A stretch of 25,681 bases of DNA from a virus: positions 1-25,681 of the IMG/VR virus record IMGVR_UViG_3300042731_003538. One strand, given 5' to 3'. Below the pieces are notes generated by a model. The model saw only the letters and a list, made by a program, of their open reading frames with translations, did not search any database and was not told the origin of the DNA. A program made the position numbers and the translations under genes. Positions 15,065-22,671 of the stretch are shown piece by piece (within the stretch, counting starts at the first letter, position 1; each line of letters opens with the position of its first letter).

Positions 15065-15411
15065 TGAAAATTGTTGACATCATATATAATTCTCTACATG
15101 AGGATCAAGACCAGATTAAGTCTGCCATTATTGACATACTAACAGTAATGACAGGTGAAGGTGTTGATTCGATGAGTTTAGATGTGATTCAACGCAGCTT
15201 GGGATCGCAGGGTATTGACGTTGACGAACATGCACTTTTTGATATTTGTAGTAACCTCGCAATAGTACGTAATATCAAAGACGGAATTGTTTATTTTAAT
15301 TCAGATAGTGACCAAAGTCAGTATCAAGATACTCCTGCTGATCCGCAAAAACAAGATAAAAAAATTGATACACTAGCTAGGAAGCAAGTTAAAAAAGAGT
15401 TAGACAAATGA
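15064..15411 (+). CDS. Unknown 115-residue protein
   Basis: Residues 1-80 form an apparently compact alpha/beta fold with KSAIIDILTVMTGEG and a beta-like KDGIVYFNSD, a pattern reminiscent of small winged-helix or DNA-binding domains. The last 35 residues are polar and Gln/Lys-rich (QKQDKKID). It starts on the upstream TAATG and overlaps the next ATG by 4 nt. No family was recognised. Confidence 0.68.
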   Translation: MKIVDIIYNSLHEDQDQIKSAIIDILTVMTGEGVDSMSLDVIQRSLGSQGIDVDEHALFDICSNLAIVRNIKDGIVYFNSDSDQSQYQDTPADPQKQDKKIDTLARKQVKKELDK

Positions 15412-16019
15412 TTGTAGGACTAAACGCAACACAAGCACGTGCAAAAGCAAACCAAGACTTGGTAATTTACAATGAGTCATATGTGATTATGAATGAAATT
15501 ATAACCGCAAGTGCAGCAGGTGTTTATGAAATTACTGTCAGTGATAAATCAACAATGACTGATGCTACTCCTACAGTTACTAAAAAAGGCACAGTACAAA
15601 ATCCAGTTATTGCTCCAGGCGTAACACTAATCGTTAATGGTTCAACTATTACTCTTGGTACAACTGGTACAACACTTAATGCAGTGGTTGCTGATATTAA
15701 TGACGCAGGTGTTGCAGGTGTTGTTGCAAGTAAAGAAGATGGATATCTTGTGCTAAGTATCACAATGTCACAAAGTGATTGGACATACAGCATTGGTGCT
15801 GGTACTGCAAACGCAACTCTTGGGTTAACTGAAGAAGTAAACACAGGAACAGCAACAGGCAAGTCATATTATGAAGTTTGGCAAGGTTCAGTAACTGATA
15901 GAGCAAAACAGCAACAAATGGACGAAATTATTCGTTACTTTGAAAACTTAGGCTACAAAATTCAAAGACGTAGCAACACCGTGAGTAGCAAAACATTTGA
16001 TTGGTATGTCTTCTGGTAA
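15408..16019 (+). CDS. Probable virion/tail structural protein with beta-sandwich repeats
   Basis: 203 residues. The central part is beta-rich and Thr/Val/Gly-rich (ITLGTTGTTLNAVVADINDA) like flagellin, hook and phage tail proteins. N- and C-terminal helices flank it (ATQARAKANQDLVIYNES and RAKQQQMDEIIRYFENLGYK). It ends FDWYVFW, a terminal pattern I have seen in virion proteins of related phages. No secretion signal. Upstream genes are late-type, so tail or baseplate function is likely. The exact location in the virion cannot be said. Confidence 0.7.
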   Translation: MIVGLNATQARAKANQDLVIYNESYVIMNEIITASAAGVYEITVSDKSTMTDATPTVTKKGTVQNPVIAPGVTLIVNGSTITLGTTGTTLNAVVADINDAGVAGVVASKEDGYLVLSITMSQSDWTYSIGAGTANATLGLTEEVNTGTATGKSYYEVWQGSVTDRAKQQQMDEIIRYFENLGYKIQRRSNTVSSKTFDWYVFW

Positions 16020-16045
16020 ATTTTATATTTTAAACCAAGAACTTA

Positions 16046-16073
16046 TTGACATTCTTGGATAATATTATATACT
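16046..16073 (+). promoter_or_regulatory. Sigma70-like promoter of the exonuclease gene, predicted leaderless start
   Basis: TTGACA at 16046-16051, a 16-nt spacer and TATACT at 16068-16073, lying in the 60-nt gap before the gene. Six nucleotides separate the -10 box from the ATG at 16080, so the predicted +1 coincides with the A of the ATG, as at the primase gene. There is no Shine-Dalgarno sequence before the ATG. Confidence 0.72.
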
Positions 16074-16079
16074 TTACAT

Positions 16080-16751
16080 ATGACAAATGTAACTTCCCCT
16101 TTTCCATATCAGGAATTAAAACGCAAAAGTATTGGCGGAAAACGTCTATACGAAAATCCCTGGGGCGATCCTGTTCCCAGTGTAACTACTATCCTTGACA
16201 AAACTAAACCTGCTGAAAAGCGGGCAGCTCTTGCGAACTGGAAAAAACGTGTAGGAGAAAAAGAAGCAGCACGTATTACCCGTGAAGCAGCTGACACTGG
16301 CACATACATGCATGCTATACTAGAGCATTGGGTGCTTAATCAAGTTTACGAAGGACAAACAAGTCAGCAAAGTAAACTCATGGCTGAAACAGTCATTAAA
16401 AACATTGAGCCAGATTTAGATGAAGTATGGGGTAGTGAAGTTAATTTATGTATGCCACAGCTTTATGCTGGTACTACTGACTTGGTTGGTGTTTGGAAAG
16501 GCAAGCCAACTATCATGGACTTTAAACAAACCAACAAGCCTAAAAAGCGTGAATGGATTGACGACTACTTTATGCAAGGTGCAGCTTATGCACTAGCACA
16601 TAATGAACTATATGAAACCAAAATTGAAAACATTGCTATCTTTATGTGCAGTAGAGATTGTCAGTGGCAGTTATTTGAAGTAGAAGCTGAAGAATTTACT
16701 GACTGGGAAACACGTTGGGCCTTGCGAGTAGGCGAATTTTACGGCGTATAA
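16080..16751 (+). CDS. RecB/Cas4-type PD-(D/E)XK exonuclease
   Basis: 223 residues. Visible nuclease motifs are the GTYMHAILE helix (H78), E120 in GSEVNL, TD134-LVGVWKG, the D147-F-K149 catalytic strand (IMDFKQ), and Q166-G-A-A-Y170, the QxxxY motif of the RecB/lambda-type subgroup. Proteins like this in cyanophages and other T4-like phages are annotated as exonucleases, with a role in DNA recombination or host DNA degradation. No iron-sulfur cysteines of Cas4 are present, so it is not a Cas4. It has its own promoter and sits between late structural genes, which suggests early expression. Confidence 0.88.
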   Translation: MTNVTSPFPYQELKRKSIGGKRLYENPWGDPVPSVTTILDKTKPAEKRAALANWKKRVGEKEAARITREAADTGTYMHAILEHWVLNQVYEGQTSQQSKLMAETVIKNIEPDLDEVWGSEVNLCMPQLYAGTTDLVGVWKGKPTIMDFKQTNKPKKREWIDDYFMQGAAYALAHNELYETKIENIAIFMCSRDCQWQLFEVEAEEFTDWETRWALRVGEFYGV

Positions 16752-16752
16752 G

Positions 16753-16762
16753 CATAAATACA
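16753..16762 (+). promoter_or_regulatory. T4-like late promoter (CATAAATACA)
   Basis: CATAAATACA lies just after the exonuclease stop and 31 nt before the ATG at 16793. It matches the other late motifs except for A instead of T at the last base. A CGGACGG tract follows as a possible ribosome-binding site. Confidence 0.72.
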
Positions 16763-16792
16763 ATATATGTAGAAAACGGACGGTAAACTAAC

Positions 16793-17500
16793 ATGGCAGA
16801 TATTACAGCAAAAATTACAGTAAGACAAGGTGCGATTGCACAACTACCAAGACTAAGTCCTGGTGAGTTTGGTATGGCAACTGATGTAAACAGACTTTTT
16901 ATTGGTAGTAAAGTACACACTGCAACTGGTGATGGCTCAACTACTGAATTTACATTTGGTGTTGATTTAGATAAAGTAGCAGAAGATCAAGCCTATAATC
17001 TTTACTATATTGATATTGACGGAAACGATCAAACATATAATAGTGATTATACAGTAGACAATTTTAAAGTAACATTTACAACAGCACCAGCAAATGGTGC
17101 AGTAATTACTTTCACTTATAATAGTGAAGTTATGCTAACTACACCACCTGAAGGTATTATTGACGTTCCTGTTGATGTAGAAGTATCGTCAGGCGCATTA
17201 ACTAACCAACCGTTTCCAAGCATTACTATCGACCCTGCCAGATTTGGCAGTGCCAAGATTAGATATAGTCTTGTGAGTGCAAATCATCGCCGTAACGGAG
17301 TTTTAGATATTGCATTAGATAGTGATGTAAATAATATTACTATAAACGACAATTACACACAAAATACTGGTAGTACATTAGATCATGAATTTGGAAAATC
17401 TATTGTTAACAGTCAATTTGTTCTAACAGTTACTACTACTGAAACCCAGCCAGTACGTATGACATGGGTTGAAGATCATTTTGCAGTAGCTACTGTCTAA
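16793..17500 (+). CDS. Probable tail-fibre/virion structural protein
   Basis: 235 residues, beta-rich and Thr/Asn/Asp-rich. The N-terminal stretch RQGAIAQLPRLSPGEFGMAT followed by VNRLFIG (~residues 11-41) is the short motif at the start of many phage tail fibres and receptor-binding proteins (Mtd N-terminal type). Next come TEFTFGVDLD and VTFTTAPANGAVITFTYN, a repeated beta-sandwich common in virion appendages. It is preceded by a late promoter. No signal peptide. Which appendage it belongs to cannot be seen; its modest length suggests an accessory or neck/tail component rather than a complete fibre. Confidence 0.75.
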   Translation: MADITAKITVRQGAIAQLPRLSPGEFGMATDVNRLFIGSKVHTATGDGSTTEFTFGVDLDKVAEDQAYNLYYIDIDGNDQTYNSDYTVDNFKVTFTTAPANGAVITFTYNSEVMLTTPPEGIIDVPVDVEVSSGALTNQPFPSITIDPARFGSAKIRYSLVSANHRRNGVLDIALDSDVNNITINDNYTQNTGSTLDHEFGKSIVNSQFVLTVTTTETQPVRMTWVEDHFAVATV

Positions 17501-17501
17501 A

Positions 17502-17936
17502 ATGGAAAACTTCTGGTTACGTCCCCCCGCCCAAAGACTGAAAGATTGGAGGCAATTTCGTAAACATCTATCTGAGTTGGATGATGACGATATAGTTCTT
17601 GAAGAATTAGTTGAATGGTGGAAAACTGTTCCAATTAGCACACGTGTAATTGATCCATACGATAGTAAACATTGGCCAGACCCTTGGGAACTGTTATACA
17701 ATGATGAATATGATGAAAACGTAATAGCACTGGGCATGTGTTATACACTTGCATTAATAGATTGGCCTTGTACATTACAACTAATACAGTGTAATGAAAA
17801 AAATGAAATAAAACTTGTTTTAGTAGTTGACGACATTTATGTTCTAAACTATACTTACAATAAGATACAACCAGTAGCCAATATTAGCCACTGCGAAATC
17901 CTACATAGTTGGGAAAGCAGTGAGTTAACAGATTAG
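17502..17936 (+). CDS. Conserved-looking phage protein of unknown function
   Basis: 144 residues, strongly Trp-rich and acidic. The beginning FWLRPPAQRLKDWRQFRKHL and the segment HWPDPWELLYNDEYDE followed by ALGMCYTLAL recall proteins seen in other marine T4-like phages, without known function. A C-terminal beta part (KLVLVVDDIYVLNYTY) follows. It starts one base after the stop of the structural gene and is probably read from the late promoter at 16753. It may be a regulatory or assembly protein; the sequence gives no clear hint. Confidence 0.75.
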   Translation: MENFWLRPPAQRLKDWRQFRKHLSELDDDDIVLEELVEWWKTVPISTRVIDPYDSKHWPDPWELLYNDEYDENVIALGMCYTLALIDWPCTLQLIQCNEKNEIKLVLVVDDIYVLNYTYNKIQPVANISHCEILHSWESSELTD

Positions 17937-17955
17937 TTATACGAAAAAATATATT
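17925..17955 (+). promoter_or_regulatory. Possible weak sigma70-like promoter of nrdA
   Basis: TTAACA at 17925-17930 and TATATT at 17950-17955 are separated by 19 nt, longer than ideal. The -35 box lies inside the end of the preceding gene. It is listed because it would place the start site inside the adjacent dyad and 34 nt before the nrdA ATG. Confidence 0.3.
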
Positions 17956-17971
17956 GGTAAATAAATTTACC
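17956..17971 (+). promoter_or_regulatory. Perfect inverted repeat upstream of nrdA, operator candidate
   Basis: GGTAAAT at 17956-17962 and its exact reverse complement ATTTACC at 17965-17971 are separated by AA. The dyad lies 24 nt before the nrdA ATG, at or beside the probable transcription start. It could bind a dimeric regulator or be a small hairpin. In an AT-rich genome such a repeat can arise by chance. Confidence 0.4.
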
Positions 17972-17995
17972 GTTGATGAAAAAGAGAGAATAATA

Positions 17996-20293
17996 ATGAA
18001 TAAAGAGATAACTGTACTAAAGAGGGATGGATCAAGAGAGCCATTAGATTTAGAAAAAATGCACAAGGTGGTAATGCATGCATGTGAAGGTATTTCAGCT
18101 GTTAGTGCTAGTGAAGTAGAGTTAAAATCTCATATTCAATTTTATGACGGAATTACAAGCGAAGAGATTCAAGAAACATTAATTAAAGCAGCGGCTGATT
18201 TAATCAGTGACGAGGCACCAAATTATCAATGGGTAGCAGGACGTCTTATTAATTATCATTTGCGTAAAATGGTATACGGCGAGATCAATCCTCCTCATTT
18301 ATCTGAAATCGCTCGCAAAAATGTGGATCTAGGATATTACGACGAAAGTTTTTTTTCTGTTTATAGTGATGAAGAAATTGATAAACTAAACAGCTTTATT
18401 AAACATGAACGTGATGACAACATTGCTTATGTGGGTATGGAACAATTCCGTGGCAAGTACTTAACACAAAACCGTGTAACAGGACAGGTATTTGAAACAC
18501 CACAAGTTGCATATATGATGATTGCAGCAACACTTTTCCAAAACTATCCAGCTGAAACAAGATTACGTTATGCAAAAGACTTTTACGATGCAGCAAGTAA
18601 TTTTGACATCAGCTTACCAACACCTATCATGGCAGGTGTACGTAGTCCACAACGACAGTTTAGTAGTTGTGTTCTTATTGAAACAGGCGATAGTTTGGAC
18701 AGTATTAACGCAACATCAAGTGCAGTAGTAAAATATGTTTCACAAAAAGCAGGCATTGGTATTGGTGCAGGTAGTATCCGTGCTATTGGTTCTCCTGTGC
18801 GTAATGGTGACACAAGTCATACTGGTGTTATTCCTTTTTATAAAATGTTCCAGAGTGCAGTTAAGTCATGTAGCCAAGGCGGTGTGCGTGGCGGAGCAGC
18901 AACTCTACACTATCCTATTTGGCACTACGAGGTTGAAGATCTACTAGTTCTTAAAAACAACAAAGGTACAGAAGATAATCGTGTACGTCACTTGGACTAC
19001 AGTGTGCAGTTTAACAAACTAATGTATGAACGTCTACTAAGTGGTGGCAACATTACACTATTTTCTCCAAGTGATGTTCCAGGACTATACGAAGCATTCT
19101 TTAATGATCAAGACGAGTTTGCACGTTTGTATGAAACAGCAGAACGTAATACACGACTACGTAAAAAGTCTATTCCAGCTATTCAACTTTTTTCGTCATT
19201 TATGGAGGAGCGTAAGAATACAGGTCGTGTATATCTACAAAACGTTGACCATGCAAATACACACAGCTCATTTGATGAAAAAGTAGCACCTATCCATCAG
19301 TCAAACTTATGTCAGGAAATTGACCTACCAACAAAACCACTAGATAGTATTTTTGATGATCAAGGTGAGATTTCACTATGTACACTAGCAGCTATTAACT
19401 GGGGTAACATTAAAGCCCCTGGTGATTTTGAACGTGTTTGTGACTTGGCAGTACGTGCGTTAGATGAAGTATTGGATTATCAGCAGTACCCAGTGTTAGC
19501 AGCAGAACTAAGCACAATGAAAAGACGTCCACTAGGTGTTGGTATTATCAACTTTGCATATTGGATGGCTAAAAATGACAGTACATATCAAAATCCAAAC
19601 TTGGAATTAATTGACGAATATGCAGAGGCTTGGAGTTATTATCTAATTAAAGCAAGTGCAAACTTGGCAGTTGAAAAAGGAAATATCGAAGGCGTATGCG
19701 AAACAAAATATGGTATGGGTATTACACCCAATCAAACATACAAAAAAGATGTAGATGAACTTGTTCCACATCAAGAGCGTCAAGATTGGCAAGGACTACG
19801 TGAACAACTACGTAAAACAGGTATCCGCAACTCAACATTGATGGCTCTAATGCCAGCAGAAACAAGCGCACAGATTTCAAATAGCACAAACGGTATTGAA
19901 CCGCCACGTGCCTATATCAGTGTAAAGCAATCAAAGCATGGTGTACTAAAGCAAGTTGTACCAGGTATCCACAAGCTAAAAAGCAAATATGATTTGCTAT
20001 GGGATCAAAAATCTCCTGAAGGATATATTAAAATTTGTGCAATACTACAAAAGTATATTGACCAGGGTATCAGTGTAAACACAAGCTACAATCCACAGTT
20101 CTACGAAGATGAAAAGATTCCAATGAGTGTAATGATTCAACACTTGCTGATGTTCTACAAATATGGTGGCAAGCAACTTTATTATTTTAACACATACGAT
20201 GGCCAAGGAGAACTAGACGTATCTAAACTGACAGAAGAACCACTTGCTATTGGTGAAGATGACGACGGTGCATGTGATAGTTGCGTAATTTAA
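17996..20293 (+). CDS. nrdA: Class I ribonucleotide reductase large (alpha) subunit
   Basis: 765 residues from ATG 17996. The frame extends upstream to a TTG at 17954, but GAGAG before the ATG and the family's usual N-terminus favour 17996. It reduces ribonucleoside diphosphates to deoxy forms for phage DNA synthesis, together with NrdB. An ATP-cone domain occupies about residues 3-90. The active-site Cys lies in FSSCVLIETGDS (~residue 223), followed by KAGIGIGAGSIRAIGS and VKSCSQGGVRGGA (allosteric and substrate loops), SNLCQEIDLP and LCTLAAINWGN (radical Cys region), and the C-terminal redox pair DSCVI with C-x2-C. Length agrees with E. coli NrdA (761). It is separated from nrdB by an unknown gene. 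Confidence 0.96.
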   Translation: MNKEITVLKRDGSREPLDLEKMHKVVMHACEGISAVSASEVELKSHIQFYDGITSEEIQETLIKAAADLISDEAPNYQWVAGRLINYHLRKMVYGEINPPHLSEIARKNVDLGYYDESFFSVYSDEEIDKLNSFIKHERDDNIAYVGMEQFRGKYLTQNRVTGQVFETPQVAYMMIAATLFQNYPAETRLRYAKDFYDAASNFDISLPTPIMAGVRSPQRQFSSCVLIETGDSLDSINATSSAVVKYVSQKAGIGIGAGSIRAIGSPVRNGDTSHTGVIPFYKMFQSAVKSCSQGGVRGGAATLHYPIWHYEVEDLLVLKNNKGTEDNRVRHLDYSVQFNKLMYERLLSGGNITLFSPSDVPGLYEAFFNDQDEFARLYETAERNTRLRKKSIPAIQLFSSFMEERKNTGRVYLQNVDHANTHSSFDEKVAPIHQSNLCQEIDLPTKPLDSIFDDQGEISLCTLAAINWGNIKAPGDFERVCDLAVRALDEVLDYQQYPVLAAELSTMKRRPLGVGIINFAYWMAKNDSTYQNPNLELIDEYAEAWSYYLIKASANLAVEKGNIEGVCETKYGMGITPNQTYKKDVDELVPHQERQDWQGLREQLRKTGIRNSTLMALMPAETSAQISNSTNGIEPPRAYISVKQSKHGVLKQVVPGIHKLKSKYDLLWDQKSPEGYIKICAILQKYIDQGISVNTSYNPQFYEDEKIPMSVMIQHLLMFYKYGGKQLYYFNTYDGQGELDVSKLTEEPLAIGEDDDGACDSCVI

Positions 20294-20875
20294 ATGAATA
20301 TATGGAAAGAAATTTGCGATAACAGACATCGTTACGTTTGTACATATCGTGACTTTCCAAATTATGGACTAGCATATGCTAAAACTTGTGAAGACGATGT
20401 TCCAGAAGATGGAATATATCAACAGCACGGTAATGCAAACTTTTGGTTTGATCGCTATGATGTTAAGGTAAGTTGTAAACATGACTACACGGCATACATA
20501 GACTTTACAGAGAAGTTGTGTTTTACACACAGCTTTCCAAGTAGACACTGTACACTTCACATTAGTAATCAGTTTTCGGATTATTGGTCTGGTTATGATT
20601 TATTTGACATAGACTATCACTATACTATACTAGATAATTTTTTAACATCACTACATCCAGATAGTTATTGTTTTGTACAGCTACACACTAAAGCAATGAC
20701 GGACGATGTAACACGTTTTCAAAAGAGTACAGACTTTTATAAAGAATACTTGCCAAAATTTAACAATGTGTTGGAGTTTAAAATTGCACAGGAAGTACAC
20801 CAGATTACTGACAATGATCCAACAACAAATGTATCGGACAATGAGTTTAACTTAGTTGAATATTGGAAACGATAA
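20294..20875 (+). CDS. Unknown protein wedged between nrdA and nrdB
   Basis: 193 residues, starting at the ATG directly after the nrdA stop. The product is soluble, Tyr/His/Asp-rich and contains at least six Cys (for example in KVSCKHDY, EKLCFTHSF and SRHCTLHIS), which could bind a metal or respond to redox. No family was recognised. Position suggests co-transcription with nrdA, but nrdB has its own promoter downstream. It might be an nrd-related regulator or an inserted accessory gene. Codon use and composition look like those of its neighbours. Confidence 0.75.
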   Translation: MNIWKEICDNRHRYVCTYRDFPNYGLAYAKTCEDDVPEDGIYQQHGNANFWFDRYDVKVSCKHDYTAYIDFTEKLCFTHSFPSRHCTLHISNQFSDYWSGYDLFDIDYHYTILDNFLTSLHPDSYCFVQLHTKAMTDDVTRFQKSTDFYKEYLPKFNNVLEFKIAQEVHQITDNDPTTNVSDNEFNLVEYWKR

Positions 20876-20884
20876 ATGGAAAGA

Positions 20885-20913
20885 TTGACTTTTGTCATAT
20901 GTTAATGTATAAC
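20885..20913 (+). promoter_or_regulatory. Sigma70-like promoter of nrdB
   Basis: TTGACT at 20885-20890, a 17-nt spacer and TATAAC at 20908-20913, in the 124-nt gap before nrdB. The predicted start near 20920 gives an 80-nt leader containing a palindrome and a long stem-loop. AAAGGA at 20986-20991 is the likely ribosome-binding site. Confidence 0.65.
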
Positions 20914-20930
20914 CATATAAAGATAACTAC

Positions 20931-20973
20931 TGATACGTATCAAAAAGGAACGATTAACTGTTCTTTTGATACG
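20931..20973 (+). promoter_or_regulatory. Palindrome plus 15-bp stem-loop in nrdB leader
   Basis: TGATACGTATCA at 20931-20942 is a perfect 12-bp palindrome. Bases 20935-20950 can also pair with 20959-20973, forming a 15-bp stem with one bulged G and an 8-nt loop (GATTAACT). The half-site TGATACGT recurs at 20966. No U-tract follows, so it is unlike a terminator, and the ribosome-binding site stays free. It may be an operator just downstream of the start site or an RNA stability or protein-binding element. Confidence 0.6.
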
Positions 20974-20999
20974 TTATATGAACAGCAAAGGAAAAATTT

Positions 21000-22130
21000 A
21001 TGAGTGTTTTTAATGCCCAAAACAAGGCGGATCACACTAGAGCATTGGCTTTCTTAGATCCAACAGGCGGCGTAACAATCCAGCGTTATGACATGCTAAA
21101 ATATAAACAATTCGATAAGCTAACAGACAAGCAGCTGGGTTTCTTCTGGCGTCCAGAAGAAGTAGACGTAACAAAAGACAGTAGTGATTTTAAAAATCTA
21201 ACTGATCACGAAAAGCATATTTTTACGAGTAATCTTAAGAGACAGATTCTTCTTGATAGTGTGCAAGGTCGTGCGCCAACTGAGGCATTTGCTCCACTGG
21301 TAAGTATTCCAGAACTAGAAGCATGGATTCAAACTTGGACATTCAGTGAAACAATTCACTCACGTAGTTATACACATATCATTCGTAACGTATACGCAAA
21401 CCCTAGCATTGTGTTTGACGAAATGATGGATATTGAAGAAATTTTAGATTGTGCAGATGACATTTCAAAGAACTATGACGAACTGATTGAAATGGCAGGT
21501 TATTACAACCTATTAGGTGAAGGCACACATACAGTAAACGGTAAAAAAGTTACAGTTGATTTATATGAAATCAAGAAGTCGCTTTACAAAACACTAATGA
21601 GTGTAAACATTCTTGAGGGTGTTCGTTTTTACGTTTCGTTTGCTTGTAGTTGGGCATTTGCAGAACTTAAGAAGATGGAAGGTAATGCTAAGATTATCAA
21701 ACTAATCGCACGTGATGAAAACTTACACTTGGCTTCAACACAAACATTGCTAAAATTACTTCCAAAAGACGATCCAGATTATATTAAAATTGCTCAAGAG
21801 ACAGAAGCGGAATGTATTAAAATGTTTGTTGATGCAGTAGAACAAGAGAAGGCTTGGGCTGAGTATCTATTCAAAGATGGTTCAATGATTGGCTTGAACA
21901 CAGAACTACTGGGTGATTATATTGAATGGATTTGTACAAAAAGAATGACTGCGGTAGGACTACCATCACCTTACAAAACACCGCAAGCAAACCCACTACC
22001 TTGGACACAAAAATGGATCTCAGGTGCGGAGGTACAAGTTGCTCCACAGGAGACAGAGATTTCAAGTTATGTTATTGGTGGTGTTAAACAAGACGTATCC
22101 GAAGATACATTTAAAGGATTTAGTTTATGA
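21000..22130 (+). CDS. nrdB: Class I ribonucleotide reductase small (beta) subunit
   Basis: 376 residues, the E. coli NrdB length. It holds the diiron site and tyrosyl radical for NrdA. By pattern, iron ligands are D86 (LLDSVQGR), E117 and H120 (FSETIHSRSY), E206 (NILEGVRF), E240 and H243 (ARDENLHL). The radical Tyr is Y124 in SRSYTHI, so this is the class Ia-type, Tyr-radical enzyme. The C-terminus (TFKGFSL) is a short tail that docks in NrdA. AAAGGA precedes the ATG. No intron interrupts it, unlike T4 nrdB. It overlaps the glutaredoxin start by 4 nt. Confidence 0.96.
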   Translation: MSVFNAQNKADHTRALAFLDPTGGVTIQRYDMLKYKQFDKLTDKQLGFFWRPEEVDVTKDSSDFKNLTDHEKHIFTSNLKRQILLDSVQGRAPTEAFAPLVSIPELEAWIQTWTFSETIHSRSYTHIIRNVYANPSIVFDEMMDIEEILDCADDISKNYDELIEMAGYYNLLGEGTHTVNGKKVTVDLYEIKKSLYKTLMSVNILEGVRFYVSFACSWAFAELKKMEGNAKIIKLIARDENLHLASTQTLLKLLPKDDPDYIKIAQETEAECIKMFVDAVEQEKAWAEYLFKDGSMIGLNTELLGDYIEWICTKRMTAVGLPSPYKTPQANPLPWTQKWISGAEVQVAPQETEISSYVIGGVKQDVSEDTFKGFSL

Positions 22131-22381
22131 TTATTATTTTTGGAAAGCCAGCATGTCCTTCATGCACAAAGGCAAAACAATTATGTGAAATGCGTAATTA
22201 TGATTATGAATATAAAGAACTAGGTAAAGACTTTGAGCGTGAGTATATTCTTGACGAGTTTCCAGGTGCAAGAACATTTCCACAAATTGTGGTAAACGGT
22301 CAAAAAGTAGGTGGCTACGAACAGTTTACAAAGTATATTGAAGACACTGCTTTTAACGGAACAGGTCATACAATCTCATGA
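22127..22381 (+). CDS. nrdC: Glutaredoxin (phage NrdC-like)
   Basis: 84 residues. The active-site motif is FGKPACPSCTKAK (C10-P-S-C13), followed by the typical cis-Pro loop TFPQIVVNG and a glycine turn GGYEQF. It probably re-reduces ribonucleotide reductase, fitting its place directly after nrdB and translational coupling by overlap (ATGA at 22127-22130). A dithiol CxxC makes it a redox-competent glutaredoxin. T4 names its own redoxin NrdC; the symbol is used here by role. Confidence 0.92.
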   Translation: MIIIFGKPACPSCTKAKQLCEMRNYDYEYKELGKDFEREYILDEFPGARTFPQIVVNGQKVGGYEQFTKYIEDTAFNGTGHTIS

Positions 22382-22671
22382 TTATTGAAAAACCATTCGA
22401 AACAGGTGACGTTATTAGCGTCAAACTAACAAGCGGCGAAGAAATGGTTTGTCGCTTGGATAAAAAAGGTCAAGGATCAATTACAGTTAAAAAACCAATG
22501 ATGCTAGTAGCAGGCCCAGATGGCGGAATGGGACTAGCACCTTTTATGTTTACAGTTGATCCTAACGGACAATTTAAAATTCAACTTGAAAATATTATTT
22601 GTACAGTTAGAACTGCAAAAGATGCAGCTGACATGTACTTACAAGCAACAACAGGAATTGTAACAGCGTAA
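22378..22671 (+). CDS. Small beta-barrel-like (Sm-fold-like) protein, unknown role
   Basis: 97 residues. The pattern SVKLTSGEEMVCRLDKK and ITVKKPMMLVAGP looks like an Sm/Hfq-type five-strand barrel (a strand, a G-E turn, a second strand with hydrophobic face). Similar proteins seem to be conserved in marine T4-like phages, function unknown to me. It starts within the ATGA overlap of glutaredoxin and ends on the start of the PAAR gene, so it is in the same unit. RNA binding or virion function are both possible. Confidence 0.72.
   Translation: MIIEKPFETGDVISVKLTSGEEMVCRLDKKGQGSITVKKPMMLVAGPDGGMGLAPFMFTVDPNGQFKIQLENIICTVRTAKDAADMYLQATTGIVTA

Noticed and set aside
16080-16751. Possibility that the exonuclease is a Cas4 and marks a CRISPR system
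   Set aside because: No Cys cluster for an iron-sulfur site, no repeat-spacer array and no other cas gene; the RecB/lambda-type exonuclease of phages explains all motifs.
20871-20879. GATAAATGG after the gene at 20294, late-promoter-like
   Set aside because: Lacks the AC that follows ATAAAT in all five accepted sites and is made of the stop codon of that gene; nrdB has a better sigma70-like promoter.
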